Positions 57,013 through 64,000 of a DNA stretch of 64,000 bases are shown here, in pieces (positions within the stretch are counted from its first letter, which is position 1; each line of letters starts with the position of its first letter). The notes under the pieces were generated by a model. The model did no database searches, was not told the DNA's origin, and worked only from the letters and a program-made list of their open reading frames with translations. Origin of the DNA: JBAWWY01 sp037144355. GTDB lineage: Bacteria; Bacillota; Clostridia; Peptostreptococcales; Anaerovoracaceae. The DNA lies in the NCBI GenBank assembly GCA_037144355.1, contig JBAWWY010000001.1:544574-608573 (forward strand), in the 5' to 3' direction. A program made the position numbers and the translations under genes.

Positions 57013-57702
57013 TTATTTTCTCTGCCATAGTTTAAAATTATTTACAATACCGTATTCATAGACACGTATGGAAATTATCAAAAATAAACCACCAAGTAAA
57101 TAGCCGCCTACTACATCACTAATCCAATGTTGTAGAAGATAGACTCTGGAAACTCCAATCATAATGATAATGATTCCTGGCGGAGTCAATAGTAAAACTT
57201 TTTTCCATGTTTGTTCCATTTTTGATACTATAAAATAACATATCAACCCAAAAAATGTTATATAAAATATCACATGCCCACTGGGAAATGAATAATCAGA
57301 TAATTTCTCCAGGACTGCCGCCGATGGCACCCCAGGACCGGGAGAACGAACTATTAATTTTATAATTTCTTCAAGGACAATAGCCGCAATATTGGAAACA
57401 ATCAAAACTATGGCTTCCCAGCGATAGCGAGTAAAATATAGTGCAACTGCGCTTAAAACGAGGATAAAATATGCCTGGGGCACTTCTCCAAACCAACTTA
57501 TTATAACCGCTGCTTGAGTTAAAAAGTGGCTTTTGAATGATAGAATAAAATTTGTAATAATTACATCGACGGGATGGATAAATTTCAAAGCTGCTGCCAA
57601 AGACAATCCGATGAAGAGCATTGTTAAAAGCACCAGGACTGAGGCAGTTGTCTTGTTTGAAGAGTTTTTCCTGAATTCATGTAACTGTAAGGATTTTTTC
57701 AT
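57013..57702 (-). CDS. PAP2-family membrane phosphatase
   Basis: A 229-residue membrane protein of six helices. The phosphatase motifs are KLIVRSPGPG (first motif, with one residue between Arg and Pro), PSGH and SRVYLLQHWISDVVGG. It probably removes phosphate from undecaprenyl diphosphate or another lipid. It has a GAGGCGGG site before the ATG. Its neighbours do not suggest a specific pathway. Confidence 0.93.
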   Translation of the reverse strand: MKKSLQLHEFRKNSSNKTTASVLVLLTMLFIGLSLAAALKFIHPVDVIITNFILSFKSHFLTQAAVIISWFGEVPQAYFILVLSAVALYFTRYRWEAIVLIVSNIAAIVLEEIIKLIVRSPGPGVPSAAVLEKLSDYSFPSGHVIFYITFFGLICYFIVSKMEQTWKKVLLLTPPGIIIIMIGVSRVYLLQHWISDVVGGYLLGGLFLIISIRVYEYGIVNNFKLWQRK

Positions 57703-57761
57703 TTGACCCGCCTCTCTTAAGATTATATTGTAATTCTATGCGCAAGATTTTTAATTTCTAA

Positions 57762-59189
57762 TCAGTTCGCTTTTGTTGATACGGATGATAAAAATGGTGG
57801 CTGCCATCCCCTGCCTTCCAAGATACCCTTGATACTGTCCTGCTCTGGGGCCATCAGTCTGAAGATTACTTGGAATCCTTGGCCGCTCTTAACCGGGAGC
57901 CAGTTTTCAGCCTCCGAAGCTTCTGCAGGCTGATTTGCCTGAAAAAATATATCAATAGATCCATCATTATTCTTGATCATTATTGATGAATCACTGAATT
58001 CGTGACGGTCGATTGTGTTTTGGATAAGTTGCCCTTTTGTGTCGTACACGGTAATGGACCAGCCCTCGGTAGCAGGTGGCGCTTCTGCCAAGTGCATTAC
58101 GTACCGGCTAGAGCCATTTAAGGGTTTCATGGATTGGTCGGAGAGGGTCAAGGCGAATATGGTTTGATCCGAGGAAAACGCTCCTAAACCAATCTCCGCA
58201 ACAACAGCCCGCAACTGATAATTTGTACCATAAGTACCAAATCCACCAAGTAGGTAACCGTTATGTTTCTTGGCGCTTTCCTCATAAACAACTCCGGTGT
58301 CGGTCTTGATCTTTCCCTGACCTGCATCGGCGGCATTGGTGAGCCCCCGTATTATCTCCGCACTTAGGCCGTGATCCTGAGATGGGCGAAGTCCCGGGCC
58401 AATGCCCACACTTTTAAAAGCTTTGAGTTGCTCTTTATCCGCTTCTGGTGGTGGAAACTGCTGCATCAACTGACATAAAGCGTCAAAAAATTCCAGCCCA
58501 GTGGGAAGTTCATACTTTTTAGGTATGATATTCGGCTGTTCAAATGGTGGAGATTGGTAGTCTGTTCCATATTTGCTCAATGGTTTAATAGTGAATCCGT
58601 CTTGTATTTTGTTAACGCTTGGGATGTCATTCAAGTCTTTGACTTGTGTGGACCCGATGATCCAAATGCGATTGTAATCTACATTTATTTGGCTGGTACC
58701 TGCTGGCAAACTAATTCCATGCTGGCTTGGTCCGCATATGACATAGTCTCCTGCAGGAGTTTGGTGGGCGCTGCCAAGGTTGCAGACATCCTCGGTATAC
58801 GGGTCAAGGAGCGCCAGTACAAAATAGTGACCCGTAACCTCAGGTATATGAAGTACCTGTGCCTCCTTCGTGAGATCCAACCAGGCAATTGATGATAGCC
58901 CACTGGCACCAGGAGCAACAACGACTTTGCTGTTAGAATCATTAAATGAGCGCACATGTTTAAACTGATTTACCTGATCACTCTGCCCGCCAGTCATGCT
59001 AAGAAAAGTCTTATTGGTCTCAAGCAATGGCAATCCGTAGGTATATGCCTGCAGACCAATGTCGTAAGCCTCTTCATAACCAATCTGAGAGTTCTTTGAC
59101 TTGCAAGCGGTCGATGTCATAACCAATATAATAGTTAGCAGACCAACCAATGCAAGCCTTGCTTGCCCTTTTCGATTCGCTCTTTCCAT
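57762..59189 (-). CDS. DUF1254/DUF1214 lipoprotein, GC-rich relative to neighbours
   Basis: A 475-residue lipoprotein (lipobox STAC). The DUF1254 part holds EEAYDIGLQAYTYGLPLLETNKTF and VVVAPGASGLSSIAWLDLTKEAQVLHIPEV, and the DUF1214 part ends with MHLAEAPPATEGWSITVYDTKGQLI. Function unknown, but such proteins are widespread in bacteria. Lines I counted within the gene are about 55-60% GC, against about 33% just upstream, which suggests recent gain. AAAGGAG precedes the ATG. Confidence 0.9.
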   Translation of the reverse strand: MERANRKGQARLALVGLLTIILVMTSTACKSKNSQIGYEEAYDIGLQAYTYGLPLLETNKTFLSMTGGQSDQVNQFKHVRSFNDSNSKVVVAPGASGLSSIAWLDLTKEAQVLHIPEVTGHYFVLALLDPYTEDVCNLGSAHQTPAGDYVICGPSQHGISLPAGTSQINVDYNRIWIIGSTQVKDLNDIPSVNKIQDGFTIKPLSKYGTDYQSPPFEQPNIIPKKYELPTGLEFFDALCQLMQQFPPPEADKEQLKAFKSVGIGPGLRPSQDHGLSAEIIRGLTNAADAGQGKIKTDTGVVYEESAKKHNGYLLGGFGTYGTNYQLRAVVAEIGLGAFSSDQTIFALTLSDQSMKPLNGSSRYVMHLAEAPPATEGWSITVYDTKGQLIQNTIDRHEFSDSSIMIKNNDGSIDIFFQANQPAEASEAENWLPVKSGQGFQVIFRLMAPEQDSIKGILEGRGWQPPFLSSVSTKAN

Positions 59190-59334
59190 TTGTAAGGACT
59201 CCTTTTACAAAAAATTCAGCATCAGTTCCTAATACGTCGTTAGTGAATAAAGAACAGGGAGCTTGCATATATAACAATAAGCAAATGTTTGTTCTTCCAG
59301 TAATTTGTTTACCAGACCCACAAATTCTAAATCA

Positions 59335-59541
59335 CTATTTGATTTTACTAAAAATAACAGTCTGCTCTTTAAGAGAAATTTTATCTACTTGATACCCATA
59401 TTCGTTTAATTCCTTCTTGTAATTTAAAAAAGAATGGTCAATGGGTATTCCGACAATGTCCTTGATTTCTGCAAAAGTTAATTTGAGCGATTGATTGCCA
59501 TTTGCACGAACATATTCCCATAATGAATTATACTTGCTCAT
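59335..59541 (-). CDS. Short DUF7662-like protein
   Basis: A 68-residue protein. The pattern SKYNSLWEYVRANGNQSLKLTFAEIKDIVGIPIDHSFLNYKKELNEYGYQVDKISLKEQTVIF closely resembles a family of short clostridial proteins (DUF7662) of unknown role. It could bind nucleic acid, as its fold prediction is winged-helix-like, but this is uncertain. The phosphoesterase gene lies 54 bases upstream on the same strand. Confidence 0.75.
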   Translation of the reverse strand: MSKYNSLWEYVRANGNQSLKLTFAEIKDIVGIPIDHSFLNYKKELNEYGYQVDKISLKEQTVIFSKIK

Positions 59542-59595
59542 TTTAAACCCCCAGTCATAATTATTCCGATCCTATTCTTTGAAAACTTATAGATT

Positions 59596-60915
59596 TTATT
59601 TTGAAGATATTTGATCTGAATCCAAAACCGTATTTGTCCCGTCGATATTGAATTGCTTATAGTTGACTGTGATTGTTGATGAATCCATGTCACGCACAAT
59701 CGTAATATAGGTTCTCGTTGGAATATTTCCATTATAATCAATCCATGAGCCACTGTTAGCATAGATAACATCTTGTCCGTTTAAATTCTTCTCTGCAACA
59801 AGTTTTCCAACATGGGTGTGCCCAAAAATAACGACCCTCATATTTGCATCCCGCTTAAAATACTGATTCTGTGCCTGATCATCCGTGAAGGATGCCAGAG
59901 CGCCATTATTAAGCGCAGCGTTGGTATCTACTGGAACTGGCACATTATTAATGGCCTGACGTTTTGCCCAGTTTTCCACACTATTATTAAATAAATTTAC
60001 TGTAAATTTGCCATTCGTGCCAATATAAGGAATAAGATTGTTAATAGAAAATTTCTGCGTATAACCATCTATTCCTGTTTTGATGATTTTATCAGAAAAT
60101 CTTTCTTTTAAAGTGAAATCTGTAAGAGTGTTTTTCCAAAACAGATAATAATTATAGTAACTCAATTGCGTTTCGTCCATTCCTTTGGTATCCAATGGCA
60201 AAAGCGTGTCTGACGCCTTTTGACGGCCTTCCAAAAAGGACGAGATTCCTATCCTTGCATAGAAGTAGCCAGATGGCAAAATCGATTTTCCCCCAGTAAG
60301 ATCGAGATTAGAAAATGGATCGGGCGCACAATATATGTTGTATCTATGCCCATGTTCGATTGCGATTTGAGGAGTTGGCTTGTAAGTGCCTAATCCTTCC
60401 GCATCTCTCGCCTGATTGATACCTGGAAATATCCTTTCTGCCTCAGCAGCATTAAAAAGCATATCGTGATTGCCTGGTATATAAGTTACACGAGTATTTC
60501 CCTGTTTTATAATGGTATTTATCGTATCAATAATTTCCTTATTATTTTTTACAATCATGTCGTTGTAATCAGACAATGAAACAGGCAACACATAGTCCAT
60601 CGGCATAAGCCATTGATCCATCAAATCCCCTGCTATTACCAGTTCTGCAACATTATTTGAGTTCTTGATCTGCTTTAGTAAATTTGCCAGCGCCGGTTTA
60701 TTTTTTTGAGTTTCATCGAATCTGTTGTCTGCTCCCAGGTGAAGATCGCTAATCACCGCGATTTTCGATTTTTCAGTGCTTGCATTGCCTCCTATGGAAG
60801 TTGCTGTTGTTTGAGCTGAAACGGTTATAAAATTCAACGTAACAAAAGTCAACATTACGATGGTTGAAATTAGCATGCGAATAGGGAAGATGTGGTTATT
60901 ATGCTTTGCTTTCAT
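59596..60915 (-). CDS. Secreted metallophosphoesterase
   Basis: A 439-residue protein with an N-terminal signal. The calcineurin-type metal ligands are visible in AVISDLHLGADN, VIAGDLMDQW, YIPGNHDMLF, EHGHRYN and VIFGHTHVGKL. Substrate unknown. The start at 60915 has AAAGGGGG upstream, and the DUF3089 gene ends 14 bases before it, so they form an operon. Confidence 0.93.
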   Translation of the reverse strand: MKAKHNNHIFPIRMLISTIVMLTFVTLNFITVSAQTTATSIGGNASTEKSKIAVISDLHLGADNRFDETQKNKPALANLLKQIKNSNNVAELVIAGDLMDQWLMPMDYVLPVSLSDYNDMIVKNNKEIIDTINTIIKQGNTRVTYIPGNHDMLFNAAEAERIFPGINQARDAEGLGTYKPTPQIAIEHGHRYNIYCAPDPFSNLDLTGGKSILPSGYFYARIGISSFLEGRQKASDTLLPLDTKGMDETQLSYYNYYLFWKNTLTDFTLKERFSDKIIKTGIDGYTQKFSINNLIPYIGTNGKFTVNLFNNSVENWAKRQAINNVPVPVDTNAALNNGALASFTDDQAQNQYFKRDANMRVVIFGHTHVGKLVAEKNLNGQDVIYANSGSWIDYNGNIPTRTYITIVRDMDSSTITVNYKQFNIDGTNTVLDSDQISSK

Positions 60916-60929
60916 TCTGTAACCCCCTT

Positions 60930-61964
60930 TCATTTAAATGAGTTGTTTAAAAATATCTTAGTTCTATTGGCAGCGTTTTCTCTGATGTTAAAATAATAAA
61001 ATGGATAATTATAGCTATGATATACGCCTTTGCCTAAAAATGCATTGCCTGGGGCAAGTTGATCCACATCGGCCGTGCTGCATATTAAAACGCCTTTCTC
61101 CTTATCGACACGGGCATCGGCATATTTCCCAGCAGGAACAAGATTTTTATCCTTGTCAAAAAGCATGGAACCTAAGTTTTGTTCTGCGGTAGCCAGTGTT
61201 TCGTCAGTTGTCCATGTTATTGGGTTTATTACTTTCGCCCCAGGCACGGCTAAGGGATTAGGGCCTTCCGCATCAGGCGACTGGGTGTTATATGAAATGA
61301 TAACCCCTGTGTCATCTGGTCCTTTCGCAAATTTCAAATGGGGATTTTGTGCTAGATACTCGTCCGTAATGGGATATCCGATTATGTACGCTGCAATCAT
61401 TTTTTTATAAACCTGGGGATGCTCTTTCAGATATCCGGATAGTAAATTGGCCAGAATATTTGATCCTTGTGAATGCCCTGCCAAAATAAATGGTCGTCCA
61501 TTATTATAGTGTTTTATATAATAGTCAAATGCCGCTGTTATATCTGAAGTCGGTATGGTCGCAACAAGTTTTTCCCGATCGACTGGAGATAAGCCCAGTT
61601 GTTCGTAATAAGGGGCATAAATATTCCCAACGGTTTGAAATGCTGAAGCTTGAGAACTAAATGCAATTTTAGCGCCCTCTATCATAACTGGGTCGTTGAT
61701 TTTACAAAAGCGAGGTTCATCTGAAGTGAGCTTTAACCACGTAGTCGGGCATACATAAAATATATCAACAGGTTTATCAATCGTAGCTGGTAATGCAAGC
61801 CAATTCGATGTATTTGAATAATCGACAACCTGCTTTTGCACATTGGAATTTTCAGTATTATTTTGTGCTGACTGATTAATTCCGCATGCTGATATAATAA
61901 GGCCGATGAACATAACAACAAAAAGAAGGAAGAACTTCTTTTTGTGTTTCTTGTTTTCTGACAT
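60930..61964 (-). CDS. DUF3089 lipoprotein, alpha/beta hydrolase fold
   Basis: A 344-residue lipoprotein (lipobox ISAC). The DUF3089 core includes DIFYVCPTTW, FQTVGNIYAPYYEQLGL, AFDYYIKHYNNGRPFILAGHSQGSNIL with the nucleophile in GHSQG, and a late HSYNYPFYYFNIR with the likely catalytic His. It may be a secreted lipase or esterase. It is placed between AlaX-like and metallophosphoesterase genes, with six and 14 bases of separation. Confidence 0.92.
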   Translation of the reverse strand: MSENKKHKKKFFLLFVVMFIGLIISACGINQSAQNNTENSNVQKQVVDYSNTSNWLALPATIDKPVDIFYVCPTTWLKLTSDEPRFCKINDPVMIEGAKIAFSSQASAFQTVGNIYAPYYEQLGLSPVDREKLVATIPTSDITAAFDYYIKHYNNGRPFILAGHSQGSNILANLLSGYLKEHPQVYKKMIAAYIIGYPITDEYLAQNPHLKFAKGPDDTGVIISYNTQSPDAEGPNPLAVPGAKVINPITWTTDETLATAEQNLGSMLFDKDKNLVPAGKYADARVDKEKGVLICSTADVDQLAPGNAFLGKGVYHSYNYPFYYFNIRENAANRTKIFLNNSFK

Positions 61965-61969
61965 TCTTA

Positions 61970-62638
61970 TTACTCCCCTCTCAATTTTTCATTGCAAGGC
62001 TTTAAATAAATTTCAATTCGCTCTTTGCCATAACCCACATTATTTCTTTTTAAGTAAATCCCACCGATTTCTCCTGTGCTTCTTAGATGAGTGCCGCCGC
62101 AAGGAACTTTGGCGAATCCATCTATCACCCAGTATCTTGTCTCTTCATCTGCATCTTCAAAACAACTGTGTATTTCCAAATTTGAAGAGATGAGTTTCTC
62201 AATTTTCCTTAAAAGATCTGGAAATATTTCTGATATATTTCCTTCCCAGAAGAAATCCACACGAGCCTTATCTTCGGTAATATTCGCTCCTATTTTTTCT
62301 GGGTGGCCATAATTTTGGTAAACCAACTCAAGAATCAGCTCTGCAGCAAAATGAAGTCGCATTAGTTTGTATCTTTTCGGCCAGTCAATGCTCAATATCA
62401 CATTCTGCCCCACGCTCAATCCATGGTTTTGTTCAATAGTATAGATAATCTCTTTCCCATCTTTTTTCGACTCGATGACCTGATGTCCTTCTATCATTCC
62501 CGAATCAGATTGTTGACCTCCTGAAAAGGCATAAATGATAGTTTGATCCAGGGTAACAACATTATTGTCAACGCATGTTATTATGGCATCTGTTTCAGTT
62601 AAATACGGTTTCTCCCAAAATATTTTCTTTACAGCCAT
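61970..62638 (-). CDS. AlaX-like alanyl-tRNA editing domain protein with altered zinc motif
   Basis: A 222-residue protein of the stand-alone alanyl-tRNA editing family, which deacylates mischarged Ser-tRNA(Ala). The family motifs AFSGGQQSDSG and VPCGGTHLRSTGEIGGI are present. The first zinc motif, HxxxH in AlaX and AlaRS, reads HFAAE here, so one histidine is replaced by glutamate. It could still bind metal or have changed function. GAGGTAGG lies before the ATG. It is the first gene of the run with DUF3089 and metallophosphoesterase genes. Confidence 0.88.
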   Translation of the reverse strand: MAVKKIFWEKPYLTETDAIITCVDNNVVTLDQTIIYAFSGGQQSDSGMIEGHQVIESKKDGKEIIYTIEQNHGLSVGQNVILSIDWPKRYKLMRLHFAAELILELVYQNYGHPEKIGANITEDKARVDFFWEGNISEIFPDLLRKIEKLISSNLEIHSCFEDADEETRYWVIDGFAKVPCGGTHLRSTGEIGGIYLKRNNVGYGKERIEIYLKPCNEKLRGE

Positions 62639-62758
62639 TGCCCTACCTCTTTACCTGCGATTTTTTCTTATGACACCAAATAGTATTTGATTATTTCACT
62701 ATCGGAGATTTCATTATAAGCAATTTGTATTTCGCCCTGCTTCGAAAAGGAAGTGTAT

Positions 62759-63718
62759 TCACCTACCGCTTCTCTCCAATAGTCTAATACATATATAAGT
62801 AAGCCATTTCGACGGTTGCTTCTTCTGGCCAAAATCCCACTCACTACATTTTAGATAAACGGATTCAGGTATGAACTGTTTTCTTGCGTTAGCTTTATTT
62901 CCAATGATATCAAGCATTTCATGAAAACGCTGATCTTTCCTCGCTGACTCAAAATAACTTAAGCATTCTGCCACACTCACGATATCATACCATAGGGCTG
63001 GTGCTTTTAGCTCCCTAAAATCTCTTCCCATGAAAAACATATAGGGATGTTGGTCTTGACTGCTTTCCCATAAACCCAACAAAATATTTATCATTGCATT
63101 TGCCAATTCCGACTTTTGATATTCAGGGATTATGCTTAGAAGCTTTAGGATTATTAAGGTTGCGTATGGGCAGCAATCATCCTTTCTTCCTGGCCCTCTA
63201 AATTTACCAAGCTCATTAGATACAGCGCAGGGGAATCCATTCACTCTATATAATCCCAGAATGTGTTCGGCACCTTCCTTGACATGATGCTCATAATCAA
63301 TCCCTGACTTTATTAAAGCGTACAGCATTAACGGTGCATCGCATAATGCCCATGCAAGTGTGTCCTCTCCTGAGCCGCCAAAATGCTTTGGCACATTGGT
63401 CATGCTCTTTGGGATCCCATTTTCGTCTTTATTTTGTAATATCTGCTGTATTGCCATATCTATTTGGGGGACATCAGTATCTAGTCCCAGCTCTAATAAA
63501 AACAGCAATTTATGTATTGGTAAATTTGAATTTTTATGATTAGTAACAAGTGTTGCATTAAAATCTGCTATATCGCTCAAATATTCTTGAATCCGAACAT
63601 CCTTTAGAACAGAGGATTTTAAATCGCTCAACTCATGTGTATTCTGCCTCAGAATATTTTTTCTCACAGCATATTGAACATATGGTTCGCCTTCCAGCAA
63701 CCAATTGATTATATCCAT
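62759..63718 (-). CDS. All-alpha toroid (terpenoid-cyclase-like) hypothetical protein
   Basis: A 319-residue protein. DIINWLLEGEPYVQYAVRKNIL at the start, GGSGEDTLAW and LWYDIVSVAECLSYF near residue 230, and QPSKWLTYICIRLLERSGR at the end match a family of bacterial proteins with prenyltransferase/squalene-oxidase-like helical repeats. No catalytic motif is known. The ATG at 63718 has GGAGG six bases upstream. The MGMT-like gene lies 21 bases upstream on the same strand. Confidence 0.75.
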   Translation of the reverse strand: MDIINWLLEGEPYVQYAVRKNILRQNTHELSDLKSSVLKDVRIQEYLSDIADFNATLVTNHKNSNLPIHKLLFLLELGLDTDVPQIDMAIQQILQNKDENGIPKSMTNVPKHFGGSGEDTLAWALCDAPLMLYALIKSGIDYEHHVKEGAEHILGLYRVNGFPCAVSNELGKFRGPGRKDDCCPYATLIILKLLSIIPEYQKSELANAMINILLGLWESSQDQHPYMFFMGRDFRELKAPALWYDIVSVAECLSYFESARKDQRFHEMLDIIGNKANARKQFIPESVYLKCSEWDFGQKKQPSKWLTYICIRLLERSGR

Positions 63719-63739
63719 AGATTGCCTCCGCAAATTAAC

Positions 63740-64000
63740 CTAATCAATTAATACAAATAATTTATCCTTATAATCCTTAACAAAATACCTTTTGTTTTTT
63801 TGAATGATGGTATGACCTTCCATCTCCAAATGAAACTTTTGTTCGTCAATACCTTCAGGATATTTCTCATTCAACTCGCCATCTTTTTTCAGAGTTCTCC
63901 AGTAGGGTGTCTGATCAAAGCTACGCTCTACTGAAGCCTTTGCTACAATGTTTATGAATATTCCTGCCGTCAGTGGGCAAGTACAATCAGCCCCATGCTT
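63740..64000 (-). CDS. MGMT-family (DNA-binding alkyltransferase-like) protein, 5' end outside window
   Basis: The C-terminal 86 residues of a protein that begins beyond the window edge. CTCPLTAGIFINIVAKA, then TPYWRTLKKDGELNEKYPEGIDEQKFHLEMEGH and RYFVKDY match the C-terminal part of clostridial MGMT-family proteins. Those resemble the DNA-binding domain of O6-methylguanine methyltransferase without the PCHR site. It probably recognises damaged DNA, but activity is unknown. It is followed by the toroid-protein gene. Confidence 0.82.
   Translation of the reverse strand, partial: KHGADCTCPLTAGIFINIVAKASVERSFDQTPYWRTLKKDGELNEKYPEGIDEQKFHLEMEGHTIIQKNKRYFVKDYKDKLFVLID

Overview
The window looks like chromosomal DNA from a low-GC anaerobic Firmicute (class Clostridia). 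Supporting signs are AT-rich intergenic DNA, strong GGAGG-type ribosome binding sites, sigma-A-like promoters, and a gene set that includes a stand-alone desulforedoxin, a ferredoxin-nitroreductase, an aldo/keto reductase with iron-sulfur motifs, TRAP transport and hemerythrins. The genus cannot be fixed from this sequence. No rRNA, tRNA, CRISPR array, transposase, integrase or prophage was seen.

Layout. 1-5.7 kb: a peptide ABC transporter (permease cut by the window edge, plus its binding lipoprotein), a sodium:solute symporter preceded by a small HTH gene, and a LivJ-type binding protein. 5.7-9.1 kb: a tocopherol-cyclase-like protein overlapping a DUF523-like gene, then a PAS-GGDEF-HD-GYP protein. 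9.3-10.2 kb: a helical protein built from 18-residue repeats and a zinc-ribbon protein. 10.3-15.1 kb: cysteine-desulfurase-like protein, acetyltransferase-like protein, molybdopterin-fold lipoprotein, ArsB/NhaD-type carrier, and two small genes. 15.2-18.2 kb: a TRAP operon (dctP, dctQ, dctM) with a stem-loop between dctP and dctQ. 18.6-29.9 kb: desulforedoxin, copper-amine-oxidase-stalk protein, SOUL heme protein, peptidase, purple-acid-phosphatase-like protein, sirtuin with aldo/keto reductase, and a four-gene sulfur-relay operon (tusA, dsrE2-like, cysteine desulfurase, IscU fusion) led by a structured, attenuator-like RNA. 30.1-44.7 kb: a second GGDEF-HD-GYP protein, Maf, a GntR-controlled ABC exporter, agmatinase family protein, RarD, a GAF-PAS-GGDEF-hemerythrin protein, MFS carrier, thioesterase, flavin reductase and HtrA. 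44.8-64 kb: mostly single-gene units, including nitroreductase, an RsmH homologue, hemerythrin, a GH3 lipoprotein, ferritin, acetyltransferases, PAP2 phosphatase, a GC-rich DUF1254 gene, a metallophosphoesterase/DUF3089/AlaX run, and a partial MGMT-family gene.

How genes work together. Three cyclic-di-GMP proteins share PAS-type inputs. One ends in hemerythrin and may link oxygen to c-di-GMP. Hemerythrins, ferritin, desulforedoxin and HtrA fit an anaerobe that meets oxygen and iron stress. The tusA-dsrE2-desulfurase-IscU operon would pass sulfane sulfur from cysteine to acceptors or Fe-S clusters. The most unusual observations are the structured leader of that operon and two genes whose conserved N-termini lack ATG, GTG or TTG yet have a well-spaced Shine-Dalgarno before ATT or ATC.
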